This document shows, piece by piece, positions 1-11,110 of a DNA stretch of 64,000 bases. The notes beneath the pieces are model-generated. The model was not told where the DNA came from. It worked only from the letters and a program-made list of their open reading frames with translations, and did no database searches. Location: the NCBI GenBank assembly GCA_963971225.1, contig OZ020268.1, forward strand, positions 59,953,900 to 60,017,899, in the 5' to 3' direction. Source of the DNA: Melieria omissa (Eukaryota; Arthropoda; Insecta; Diptera; Ulidiidae). Each line of letters opens with the position of its first letter. Within the stretch, counting starts at the first letter, position 1. A program made the position numbers and the translations under genes.

Positions 1-1660
1 CATGACAATAGCCTAAAACTAGCCACAGCAGAAGAAACATTGAGAAGACACATCAAAGAACGGAAAAAGGAAAAAAGGGGGGTGTACTCTCTCCGTTACT
101 ATGGAATCTAGTCGTTAATAAGATCCTTTTAAAGTTGAGGGACGGGGGGCCAAGGCTAACCGCATACGCGGATGACCTAGCCGTTGTCGTCTCAGGCAGG
201 TGTCTCAACTCAATGAGCCAAGTATTCGAGAGGACACTGAAAGTGATTAATAACTGGGCAAAGACTGTGGGACTGGAAACAAACCCAGACAAGGCGGACT
301 TAGTTCTTTTTACAACAAAGTACAAGATCCCAACCTGGCTTCCTCCCAAACTGAACAACACCACACTCACCCCAAAACATTTACTAAGTACCTAGGAGTC
401 ATCTTGGACAGTAAACTGTCGTGGAAATTGAATGTGGAAGACAGGAAAAGGAAAGCCTTGAACGCCTTATACGCTTGCAGGAAAATGCTCGGTAAGACTT
501 GGGGCTTATCCCCCCGTCTCACACATTGGATTTACACTGCAGTGATTAGACCCATTATGCTCTACGGGATCATAGTATGGTGGACTGCGGTGGATAAGAA
601 GACCTATGCCAAAAGACTCAAGACTGTACAGAGAGCCGCTGGGTTGTGTATAACAGGCGCAATGCGCACCACTCCGACAGCGGCACTGGACAAAATCTTG
701 GGATTTTATCCAATTGGTCTGACTGCGAAAAGCGTCGCTAAAAAGGCGGCGCTTAGACTTAAGGTAACTGGACAGCTCACGCTACGACATTACGGCCACA
801 GCAGGTTACACGCAGGGGAAGGCGAAAGCTCAGACTACGCCGTACCTCAAGCCAATTTCAACTTCAAACCCCACGTGATCCTAGAACCGGATGGGTGGCG
901 ACAGGGGCTCGAACCCAGCCGTCAATCCTATAACCTGTTCACGGATGGATCCAAGATGACAGAGGGAGTGGGATCTGCAGTTTTCTGTCCGGAACTTGAC
1001 CTTCAACAGTCTTTCCGGCTCCCGGACTACTGCAGCACCTTCCAAGCAGAGGTACACGCTGCCACAAGAGCGGCGCAACTAGCAATGGATCGCACCCCTC
1101 CAGACTCTCGGATAAACATCTATATCGACAGCCAAGCAGCCATAAAAGCAGCAGCTGGGGTATTGTCAAACTCGATATGCGTACGGAACTGCAAAACCAA
1201 ATTGGACGAACTCTGTCGCAACAGAGTAGTCACTATCTATTGGGTACCGGGTCACAAAGGAGTTGAGGGAAATGAGAAGGCTGATGCGCTCGCCAAAGCC
1301 GGGGCACGACTGCCTACAGTTAGCGAGCCAGACATCCATCCACCCCTCTCCACGCTCAAGACGGAAATAGAAGAGAATATGATTCGTGAAGCGGCGTCCA
1401 TGTGGGAGAGATCTACATCTCACAGGACAGCAAAAATCATGCTTCGCGAACATAATATCAACAACACAGAGTTTGTACTATCACTCCGAAGAGATGATTG
1501 CAAACTATTAACCGGGATACTCACGGGACACTGTCTCACACCGTCCCACGCTGCCAAACTTGGCTTGGTACCAAGTGATGCATGCACAAGATGTGGTGAA
1601 GACAGTGCCAAGGGCGTTTTTAGATTGATGCTCTTATTTGCAATGGCGACAACAAACTAA
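1..1660 (+). mobile_element. LINE fragment: reverse transcriptase C-part plus RNase H (I/LOA-like group)
   Basis: This is the 3' half of a non-LTR retrotransposon ORF2, cut by the window start. Translation from about base 80 gives the end of the reverse transcriptase: GVLSPLLWNLVVNK, then the catalytic YADD box at 165-176. The reading frame shifts at about 390-400 and continues as YLGVILDSKLSW and the thumb region (KTWGL, VIRPIMLYG). An RNase H domain follows, with LFTDGSKM at about 936, FQAEVHAA, IDSQAAIKAA and the VPGHKGVEGNEKADALAK block near 1240-1300. RNase H on a LINE points to the I/LOA/R1 group and not to Jockey. The coding sequence ends abruptly near 1620 inside the C-terminal cysteine motif (CTRCGEDS). 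The frameshift makes it inactive. It is related to, but clearly diverged from, the LINE at 40.85-45.16 kb. Confidence 0.9.
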
Positions 1661-3592
1661 CAAAAAAATTACTACATCAAATGAAAGTAGCATAAATCGT
1701 TGTGTGATGTTAGAACAGCGGGGAAACCCCTTTTTTTAATTTTGTCGTTGTAGAAAGTTATTTTGACAGATCTTAAGATGTTGGACAAGAGACTACACAA
1801 TTACGTATTTGATTGTCACTTTGTAAACACATTTCCAAGTGTAGGGTGGCAATGCTATAAAAAAGATAGGAATCAAAGTATGAACAAAATGCAAAGAATT
1901 TTATTTGGGAAAGAAAACCTTTTTCAAATTAAAATAGTAAATATTTGAACAAATTTTCGTACATAAAAATTTTCGTAAAAATCGCGTTGTAAGAGTAGCG
2001 TTGTAAGAAAATGTCCGCATTTTGGGAACCGCGTTATAGGAATCCGCGTTGTAGGAGGGTTACCTGTTTTTCTAAAAATAAGAAAAAAAAATTGTAATTG
2101 TATGCAGTAGATCTTTCGTAATTAATTCCCCAAATAACAGCTCAATTTCTTGCCTCAAGGGTAGAGGACCCCCTTAAAATGCCACAAAACTACACTACAG
2201 CACAACTACTTTGATAAAGCACCCAGATACAAAAAGCTTGCCTTCGAAAGCTCGATACATTGCGCTCGAGTAGTTTATTTTGTTGGTAGGTTTAGCAAAT
2301 TGCTATTTGTTCACGTCGTTGCTTGCCGTCACCGCACCACCTACATCCTCTCCAATCAAATATTGACTTACCTTATTATATACTGTGTACTTTACCTTCT
2401 TTTACTTTATTATTTTCATAAATTAGAATCAAGTTATGAAAAAATAATTCTGTCAATATTAAAAAAATATATAATAAAAAAAAATTATGGTTCAACGTTC
2501 CCACCCAATTATAGGAAGCATTTTTTTAATAACGCTACAAATACTATTAAAAGATAATACTATTTTTTAACTTTAAATAGGTAATTTATTAGTTCATTGG
2601 AGAAGATATGTGGAGTACATAAATTATTTCATACTTTCTTTCGTTTATTTCATTTCATTCATTTAATTTTTCATTATTTATTTCATTCATTTAATTTGTA
2701 TTACATTGTTTCATAAATTACACTAGACACGAGACTAATTTTGGACAGTTTTAAGACTGGACAGTTAATACTTACGCGATATGTGCTCAGAACTAAATTA
2801 AGAAGAAAACTGGTTTTCCGAAGATTTTTCGAAAACGCTTCTTTGAAAAATTACTTAATTTTCAGTTTCGTATTGAGCGACCCAAAATTAGTCTAGAAAT
2901 AGGTTTTTTTATAGCTGCAAGCGATTAATCCATTCTTTTTGTTCTATTCGGGTTATAAACACAAGCAACAAAACATTTAAGTACCGAGACACCTACCTCA
3001 ACAAAAATACATTCACTTAAGAATTATCAGACTTATAGACCATTTTCGGGTTTAGAGTACTATTGCAGTATATATAATTTCTTAACAACACATAATTACA
3101 CAACGCATAGGAATATAGAGTATTTATGTGTAGACACTAACCATTCACTATACTGCTTGGTTTTAATTTTTTCATGTTTTTTCTTCTTTTAGAGACTTCA
3201 CCCCGTTCTAATTTCATAATTTAGTAGCTCTTATGAAAAAGGTCAAGCCGAGCATCATAATATAAGTTAAAGTTAATAATTAGTTAATAATTAATTAATA
3301 ATGTATCTCTCTGTGTTCTAACTTTTTTATTATATCATATTCCATGTCCAATTAAACTATAAATAAAATTTGTCTTTACTTTTCAATTTGAGTTATCTAC
3401 GTTTTTAAAATCAATTTTTAAAATTTTGTGAAAAATTCGAAAAAATCCGAATAAAAGCGGTTTTCCCCCACCGAATTTCGAATCGAATGATCGAATGCTT
3501 GGAAAAAATTCGGGATTCGAGAAAAATCGAATCTTCACCCCAATTACCCATCCCTACTTTGAACCCGGTGTTCATTTGGTCCATTCGCTGGG
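1661..3592. other. AT-rich intergenic stretch with repeat remnants
   Basis: I see no supportable gene. The stretch holds a short GC-richer patch near 1985-2065 with repeated GCGTTGTA words, runs of TTCATTCATTT near 2640-2700, and near 3440-3560 a TTCGAATCGAAT-rich segment ending ATTACCCATCCCTAC. That ending looks like one end of an old hAT-type MITE; I could not find the partner end with confidence. Confidence 0.5.
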
Positions 3593-6500
3593 CACCGGTG
3601 CAAAGTAAATCCTAAGTAGCGACACTCTTTGACAACCGGACGTTGATTTTTTCTGAAGGCTCTTGTCAAATTGTTGTTGTTCACGTGTAAAACGGTCACT
3701 GTGGTGAATAAGTACATTAACTTTCAGGGTTACGTGCACTTGACAAACCCTGTAAAACTGTAGAAGTCATGAATTTGTTAAGTGTAGTTTAAAACGATTT
3801 TATATTTCGGACACGGGGTTTTTATGGTGGCATGAGTAGGGGGACAAAAATTAAATATTTATCTAAAAAATTTATTGCCTTCCAAATAGAATTATGAAAC
3901 AATTTTAATTAATTTCCAATGTTTTGCAAAAGCAACTCTGCCCGGCAAAAAATATTCACCACAAGTCTTTGTCAGTTGCAATTTCAAATTCATCGCCTGC
4001 ATTGAAGCAAAAGCCACCGAAATCAGAACAGAGATGAACGAGCTGAAAGCACATTTGTACCAGCGCTTCGGAAGCAATATATCGCTGGAAAACGATGACT
4101 AAACGCTAGACCAAAATTCCAGTTAACCGAATAAGAAAATACAACCAAAACCCGTATAACAAAAATCCAATAGCACATCGTTAGTGGCAGCAAAATGTTT
4201 TGGCTGTTTACTCGAAGGGTATGAAGAATCGCATGCAACATGTTGCATTTAGCGACAGTGACAATTTATGAAACCTGCAAAATCTGACAACAGTTTGCAT
4301 TTAGATCTTCAAAACTGGGCCAATACTGTAAACCGAGAATTGCAACTACGATGCGACATTGTATTTTGTCTTCAACGGGTCTTTAAAAAATGAAATTTGT
4401 AAACCAAAACGCAATTCCCGCGTTATCCATAAAAACATAAATATTTAACAACTGTATTAAGTGCTCAGGTGAGCTCTGTTTGATTTGCAAAGATGTTCAG
4501 CAGGTTTTCGCTCGCGATGTCCAGGCAAGCTTCCTGTAAAATTCAAATAAATTAGTTATGATGTTTTAACAAAAGCGCGGCGCATTCTACCTTCAGAAAG
4601 TTGGGCTGAAATGGCGCCTTGTAGTGCTCCCACTGCATCAAATTCATTGATTTGCTTGCCCTCATTCGAAACGCTCGGCTGCAGCGAATTCTAAAAATTA
4701 GAACGAAAACTTTTCAAATGTAATACTTATAAAAATAATTTACTATTACTTCTCCATTTGCCCGAGCAATTGCAGCAAAGACTGTCGTGCGTTTGGCAGG
4801 TAGAAAAGTCCTTCTGCAGTGTGAACAAATCCAGCAGCTCTTCGGCCGTAAATTTCATGGTATCGCCTGACGTTTTCGCTCCCGTCTGTAGCACACAGTA
4901 ACCCAGTGACATTTTCGCCACCTGACGCTGAAAAATCTTTTCCTCTATGCAGCCAGCAGTAACCAAGCGATAGATTTGCACATCTTTTGTCTGACCATCG
5001 CGCCAAATGCGTGCCATGGCTTGTGCATCGGTGGCCGGATTCCAGTCGTTGTCAAAGAGTATCAGACGTGATGCGCCCACCAAGTTCAAACCTACGCCGC
5101 CAGCCTTGGCGCTTAGCAGGAAAACCAAAGCTGCATTATCGCCGTCGGCAGACGCATTGAACTGCGTCACATTTGCATTGCGATCCGCGCTGGATGTGGC
5201 ACCATCCAGGCGCAAACAGTGTATCCCCAAATAATCGCAGAGTCCCTGTAGCATGTTCAGCGTTTTGGTGTGATTCGACACCAGCACACACTTTTCTCGT
5301 CGCGCCACCACAGTGGCTACGAGGAAATTCTGCACCAATTCCAGCTTGGCCAAGTCGAAGGGTCCCATATCGGCGCATTTGGGCAGAAAGCGCTCCAAAT
5401 TGCGCGTGAACAAATTTGGGGTTCTGGTGCGCGCCACCAATGACAGATGATTGCAGATTTTCTTAAGCACAGTAATGATCTGAAGTGGGCTGAGGTCCTT
5501 GAAAATGCTATCCATGCGCTTGGCATACAAGTCCAACGCCTTCTGCAGTATGAACTGCTGCAGCTCGGAGGGCCGCAAGAAGCAGATGTACTCGCGCTTC
5601 TTGGGCAAGTATTGACGGTTCAGCGTCAGCAGGCGGCGCAGCAGAAACTTCTCTGAAATGAGGTTCAATTCTCGGGTACGCTCAGCAGCAAACTCTTTCA
5701 CCTCCTGCGCTGCATCGGCGTTTTGACTTTGCTGCAGCGGCACTTCGTAACGACGACGGAACTCCTGTGCACTGCCAAGAATGCCGGGATTCACGAAATC
5801 TGCCAAAGCAAAGAATTCCTGCAGGTCGTTTCGAACCGGCGTACCGGTCAGCACAATGCGTCGCTGTATATTTAGATCGCGCAAGGCAGTGCAGATTTTG
5901 GTCGATTGATTTTTGAGACGATGTCCCTCGTCGCATATCAACAGGTCGAACTTGAGTTGCTGGAACTCTGCCACGTGACCGAGCAGACTTTCATACGACA
6001 CAATGACGAAGGGCACATGATGCTGCCGCGAGTTTTTGTTGATCTCCGTCTCCCAATTGGCGGTCAGGCTGCTGGGCACTACTATTAACACTCGTTGCAG
6101 TACACGTTCACCAAAAGATTACGATCTCCTCCGAAAGCCAGCATCACTTTGCCATCAGACATTTTGCGGATGCTGGTACAGGTGCCATATTTTTCGACAA
6201 ACGCAGCGGCAAGTGTTCACATTTGGCATTTTTCGACGACTCAGTGCGACTCACTACGACGGCCAATACGGTGTACCAATTGCACTCCAAATTGTTGATC
6301 ATTGGGTGTTGTTTTTATTGGATCGCGGTATGTAGCGCTGCACGGCCGCCAGTGTATAATTGTGAGCACACACCATTACCGGACCACGCTCCATTGCGGA
6401 CAACTCCTCCAGCGTGACCAACTCAAGCAGCAGCCTCGGGCCCCACTGCGACGCCGGTGCTGTTGCTGGTGGGTGGGGGACACTACCTTTATGCAGCGTT

Positions 6501-7324
6501 TGACGGAGCAAGTGCGACAGACTCGCGATTATCGTTGCCGGCGATGCACATTTGTTAACAAAATTTTGTAAACAACGACATCTTTGTCTTCGTGGTGAAT
6601 ATTTACACATTCTGTGGTGAAGCTGGCAATTGAAGTTGATGTAGAGTTGATATTTTTGATACACATGTTGAGTATAGAAATGTTGCTAAATGGATACTTT
6701 TCCAAAACTTTTGATTATATTTTGAAATATTTTAACCACTTCAGCTACATTTAAATATTCAGCCATAGGTACAGAAATGTTCAATTGAACTCAAATGCGT
6801 TCCGAACTCAAATGCATGCCGATTTAAAAATCGTGCATATGAATGTTGTACATTAATATTTGTTGGTAAACACATTTTTAGTGCTTATTTAGATTTATGA
6901 AGATACACAAAATTATATTTAAATAAAATTCTTGACATAATTAATAAGAAATAACTTATTCGCTAGCATATTTCCTTGGACTGGAGCAAAATTACATTGA
7001 CATTTATTCTGAATGTTCAATGTTTACATAATCAAATTGCCTACACAAAAAGCAATTTCAAAATTTTTATTCAAATCTTTTCTGTTTCAGTTAATTATAT
7101 TGACACCTATTGAATAACTACTACAAAAACGCAGCTATCTAAAGATATTTATTTTCACAAACAAATGCTTACTGATTGTTTCGGAAAAGTAGTAAGAAAA
7201 TTAGGTAATTTACTACCAAAACCAACAGAAAATCGCATCGGGGTAACACGGTCAAACAGAGTTAATGTACCACTGACAGCTCGAAAAAAGAGTGTCGCTA
7301 CTTAGAGTATACTTTGCACCGGTG
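3593..7324. mobile_element. Candidate inverted-repeat-bounded element carrying a RAD54B-like fragment
   Basis: The left end (3593-3632) begins CACCGGTGCAAAGTAAAT and continues through CTAAGTAGCGACACTCTT. The right end (7288-7324) is the same sequence inverted, ending ACTTTGCACCGGTG. A third, inverted copy of the left end and about 80 further bases lies at 8866-8980, which shows that this terminal sequence belongs to a dispersed repeat family. The 3.7-kb interval holds the RAD54B-like remnant (4465-6302). No target-site duplication is evident, so two independent MITE insertions flanking the gene fragment remain possible. The CACCGGTG tip is itself a palindrome. No transposase was found inside. 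Confidence 0.5.
4465..6302 (-). pseudogene. RAD54B: RAD54B-like SNF2 DNA translocase, degenerate
   Basis: RAD54B is a nuclear SNF2-family ATPase that remodels RAD51-DNA complexes in homologous recombination. The main exon (about 6130 to 4750) encodes helicase motifs Ia (LIVVPSSLTANWE), II (ICDEGHRLKN), III (LTGTPVRNDLQEF), IV (VLVSNHTKTLNML), V (LSAKAGGVGLNL) and VI (QAMARIWRDGQ). A typical RAD54B tail follows, THDSLCCNC. Two further exons fit the C-terminus: 4690-4591 (MQWEHYKAPF...) and 4533-4465 (EACLDIASEN..., stop TGA). Breaks: the frame of the main exon does not join the 4690 exon at any visible splice pair. The Walker A region (GLGKT) is absent, since RVLQRVLIVV follows directly on N-terminal material that changes frame (NNLECNWYTV from ATG 6302, then SDGKVMLAFGGD). 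I therefore call it a pseudogene or partial copy. The RAD54B rather than RAD54 assignment rests on the overall motif wording. Confidence 0.75.
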
Positions 7325-7433
7325 TTTGTGTAACTTGTGTGCGCTACTGCTACGCGGGTGTGTTTTCTTGTACTCATTTTCCCATTGATTATGGCAAACT
7401 ATTGCAAGTGTATTTTGTTTCGTGTATCTGCAG

Positions 7434-8204
7434 CCGTTCAAAGATCTTCCCTGGTTGGATTTCATCATTGCACGACCCATGTACGCCAATTTGCTGCGCT
7501 TCGAAACGGAAAAGCACATTGGTGGGTTTAACCCATTAAGCCCTGAGCGTTGCGTTTGCGCAACGTTTGGGAATTTCATTTCATTTCATTTATTTCAAGT
7601 CTACAGTAATGAACTTACAGACTAAGCAAACAATAAAAGAACTTAAAAATAGAATAACAATGGGAATAAAACTTAAGAATAGAACAACAATGAGAATAAC
7701 GTTATTTATAAAAGGAATTCAGACGTGATTTTAATTCATGTTTGGAAATCGAAAGATCGAGGTTAAGAGAGCCACAAATCTTGTTAAATTCGGAAAGCGC
7801 TCTCGCTACATTAAGTAATTCATAAAGATATAAGACTTGAAAATGGGTAGAATTGGATTTGAATTGATCGTTTTAGATTCTGCCATACTCAAATTTCAAA
7901 ATTTTTTAAATATTCATATCTTTTTTTCGATCCAAAGTCAAAGGTTTTTTTTGGGGAATTTTTGAAATTCAATTAAAAATACTTAATCTTCAAACCTATC
8001 AAAATCCCTTTGTGGGCTGCATTTTGTAATGCTAAACTATTTAAAAATAAGTTTTTTCTTGATTAGGTCAATTAAGAAGATTCTGTAAAATTTTATGGAA
8101 ATCGCACAAGCCCTTCTGGGGTCAGGTTTTAATGGGTTAAGCAGCCGGTGATAATTCTCCATGCCGAGGATGCGGTGCAGTATGATAATAAAGGAAGCAA
8201 TTAA
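7434..8204 (+). pseudogene. ABHD12-like exon fragment, interrupted by a MITE
   Basis: After a good acceptor (TATCTGCAG at 7425-7433) an open frame reads PFKDLPWLDF ... LLRFETEKHIGGF. It stops being sensible exactly at a TTAA (7528-7531). It resumes after the second TTAA (8137-8140) in the same frame as QPVIILHAEDAVQYD and stops with TAA at 8202-8204. Taking out the 605-bp insert plus one TTAA gives a continuous frame. The wording (ENVKHI-like block followed by LILHAEDD) resembles the C-terminal part of ABHD12, a lysophosphatidylserine lipase of the endoplasmic reticulum. One Asp of the usual AEDD is missing, and no other ABHD12 exons are seen in the window. It is probably a dispersed gene fragment. 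The family assignment is moderate; the interrupted reading frame is directly visible. Confidence 0.6.
7532..8136. mobile_element. TTAA-flanked (piggyBac-type) MITE, 605 bp
   Basis: The target duplication TTAA lies at 7528-7531 and 8137-8140. The ends are imperfect inverted repeats: CCCATTAAGCCCTGA on the left, and CCCATTAAAACCTGA as the reverse complement of the right. TTAA specificity and CCC termini are the hallmark of piggyBac-like elements. There is no transposase frame inside, so it is non-autonomous. Internally it has a TTTCATTTCATTT run and two diverged repeats around AAAACTTAAGAATAGAA (7640-7700). It lies in the ABHD12-like exon. Confidence 0.8.
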
Positions 8205-8865
8205 CCTTACTGTAATGATGTGGACTGGATTTTGTGCTTAAGCCCTAAAGGGCTTAATACATATTTAGTAAATACACAAAATGATTAAATCGTGCTTATT
8301 GTGAATGTAAATGTATAGATTTATGTGTTTGATATTTGTAATTTTTCAATTAAAACCAATTTTCCCGTTTGATGATAACATTATACATACTGATTTTTTA
8401 CATTTATTTTGCTAGTCTATTGCTAGTAGACTGTTGGTAAATACCAATGTTTTACAGTTTCAATTAACCGTGAGGGATCAGCAGTACTTATGGTCCCTTC
8501 ATTTAGCAATAGGTTACGAATAGGTTGATGTGGTACTTCAACATATAATCATTCGCCAATATATTCAGAAAATATCATTTGAATTTAATTTGCAACTGAC
8601 AATGACTTGTGGTGGATATATGTATCAAAGGCAGAGTTGCTCTTGAATAAAAAACCAAACAATTTAAATTTGTTCATAAATTTTGGTAAAAACCAACTAA
8701 TTTATGAGATTTTTATTTAGCTTTCTTTTCTTTGGCTGTACCAACATAAAAAGTCAGCGATACCTTTATAAAAACGTCTTAAATTACGTTTAAGAAATTC
8801 ATTGAAACCGCAATTTTTTTCAGTATTTTTCACGTACACGCAATACTGTCTATGGTGTTCGGTCA

Positions 8866-8980
8866 CCGTGGTGAGTTCAGTTTTACACGTGAACAACAAC
8901 AATTTGACGGTTCTTGTCATACAGAATTGACGCCGGTTGTCAAAGAGTGGCGCTACTTAGGCTTTACTTTGGTGTGCGCT
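8866..8980 (-). repeat. Inverted copy of the terminal repeat at 3593
   Basis: The reverse complement of this segment aligns with about 3593-3715. Shared words are CCTAAGTAGCG, CACTCTTTGACAACCGG and AAATTGTTGTTGTTCACG. It marks a third member of the repeat family that bounds the 3.6-7.3 kb block. Its own partner end is not evident. Confidence 0.75.
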
Positions 8981-9066
8981 GTTCAATTGTCACAATCAAA
9001 GTGAAGATGGCGTCCCTGCTGGTCAGCACCGAAGCTCAGGGTCGTATTTCCTGAGCTCCGGTGCTG

Positions 9067-9118
9067 CCAAGTTATTTTACTTAAAGCTATGGCGTTATCA
9101 TATTAAAACATCTTATAC
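9067..9118 (+). repeat. First copy of a ~50-bp dispersed repeat
   Basis: The segment GCCAAGTTATTTTACTTAAA through the ATTAAAACATCTTA motif recurs almost unchanged at 11615-11666. The second copy directly follows the right end of the 11.1-11.6 kb MITE, so this stretch may be an earlier or target-like version of the insertion site, or part of a larger repeat. Confidence 0.7.
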
Positions 9119-9758
9119 TATACCCAAATGCGTAGTTTCAAATGAGTCATTTCAAAGTGTTTCCATTGCCTCATTTGCATTGCATTTGCCTTTTGTTTGG
9201 CAGCTAATGTCAAATGCTCAGCTCAAAGATCAGCTCTTTTCCGGATTCTGACCAAATAATTTGTTGCTGTTTTGCTGCCTCTATGTTCTACACACTGTAA
9301 TATTTGAATAAAAATATACCACATACCTTACATGCTAAGCATATTCTACTTATTTGAAGCAGACGAAAATTTCCATTCAAAATTTCCATTTTGATAATTT
9401 TCATTTGTTTTGATTTTGAACTGTCAAAAAGAACAAAAGCTTTTGAAGCTTATGCAAGCCATGGTTCAACTACAAGGTTGTAGCAAGCCACCGGCTGATC
9501 GTTTATCGCTTTTGTCAAAATCGTCGGTGTGCTGTGCTGCCGCATCGGTTGAAATGAAAATACCTGACTGAAAACAACTGACCTGAGCACTTTTCCCGTT
9601 TTTTCACTCAAATACAGCACTGTCTGGCAACAATCACTTTTGTCTGTTTTCAGTTTCTTCCTCTTTCGTCGGAAAATATCAGCTGATTTTGACAGTAGCG
9701 ATAAACAATCCTACCAACAAAATACATGTGGTTTTTGGTGTTGCGGGGATGCTATTAC

Positions 9759-11106
9759 CACAGATAACTCATCATATAGATGTCCAGTCTCATACGACGA
9801 AAACGGCACAAAAATTTCAAGCTCTGAATTACAGCTTTTTTCCGCAAAGCTATTTTACGCACACAACTGCATGTGCTCATCCAGAACTTTTGTCGGATTG
9901 AATTAATTTTGAATTTCTTTTCTTGCTTGTGATATTCTTTTTTGCAACATATATTTATGATTTTAGCTACGACGATCACGTACTGTATTTGGTGTAACAG
10001 GTAGACAGCAAATCAGATATCCGTAATTTCTTTTTCGTAAATTTCGCCTCGGGTTCAAGGCTGGGCGGGAAGCAAAATTGCTCTTAACATTTAACGCTTT
10101 TTTTATAAACCTTTTTAATCGGTTATACCGGAAATTAATAATGTGTTCAAAAAATGTGATATAAATGAATCGCCACTAAAAATTTTGTGCATGATCAAAG
10201 AATATAAAGAAAATAATTTTCTTTGGCATGATACATACACATCGTTGCTAAGGCAACGCATTGTCAATAGCTGCGGCGCCAGCAGGTCTATCCTCTGCGT
10301 CGGCGTAACTGTATTGCGACAATGAAGTGACCGCTGAACAATTACATTCGTTTTAGAATATTTGCCGATCTTTTCATTTTTTTTGCGAAAAGCAAGTGCC
10401 TGGGCGTACCCAGCAACAAATTAAAGGGGAAGACATAACTACATTTCCGAATTCAGAATATAAAATTCAAATAGAATAGAATATAGATTTCTGAGCATAT
10501 GTATATAAAATATAGAATTATGTAGGGGGAGCTACCCTCCTCTACCCATACCTAGGTACGCCCATGAGCGCCTGTCATCATCAACCGAATCTTTTTGCTG
10601 TATGGTTGTTTGTAACCGTATGGTTGTTTGTAACCGTATGCGCTTGGTTGATTGATTTTAAAACTTGCGAACAATTATATGTGTATCCAAAACCAAACAA
10701 TTCACTAATCAAGAGATCTAGAAACCAAATAAATTGTTCATTCATCTTTTTTTCACGGGTCGTAAAAAAAGGAATATATATTTAAAAAGAAAGCCATTAA
10801 AAAATTCTTGGCGGCTACAATGAGGATTGAACCGCGAACTCGTCGTCCGAGACACTCCCGCTTGCGCGTTTGACCATCAACACTCAATCCCGACTGGCTG
10901 CTTAAAAGGTATGATAACAGACAAGCGCCGTTTTGACTAGAAAATCACATATTTCTGTATCTCAAAACAGAGTACAATGCGTGTGAAGCGGTGTTTGTGT
11001 GAGTGACATTAGAGGCCAAAAAGCTCTTATCGGAGGCCAAATTTGTCGAACTTTTTGACACATTTTTTCCTTGGCCGCTGGACATCTATATGATGAGTTA
11101 TCTGTG
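9759..11106. repeat. Pair of perfect 29-bp inverted repeats bounding 1.3 kb
   Basis: Bases 9759-9787 (starting CACAGATAACTCATCATATA) recur exactly, inverted, at 11078-11106. The interval contains no recognisable gene. It has a tandem of GTATGGTTGTTTGTAACC near 10603-10640 and a tRNA-like segment at 10815-10905. It may be a non-autonomous transposon or two members of one repeat family in opposite orientation. Confidence 0.65.
10815..10905 (-). repeat. tRNA-like segment (SINE head or tRNA pseudogene)
   Basis: Read on the minus strand it has a box A-like TGGTCAAACGCG and a box B-like GCGGTTCAATCC. A short stem CTCG-GACGA-CGAG sits between them in the place of an anticodon arm. The acceptor stem does not pair well and no CCA-ready end is seen, so a working tRNA is unlikely. 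An A-rich, AT-rich tail follows on the minus strand. Confidence 0.4.
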
Positions 11107-11110
11107 CTAT

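Noticed and set aside
3593..3600. CACCGGTG as a restriction-like or operator palindrome
   Set aside because: It is the tip of a dispersed inverted repeat seen again at 7317-7324.
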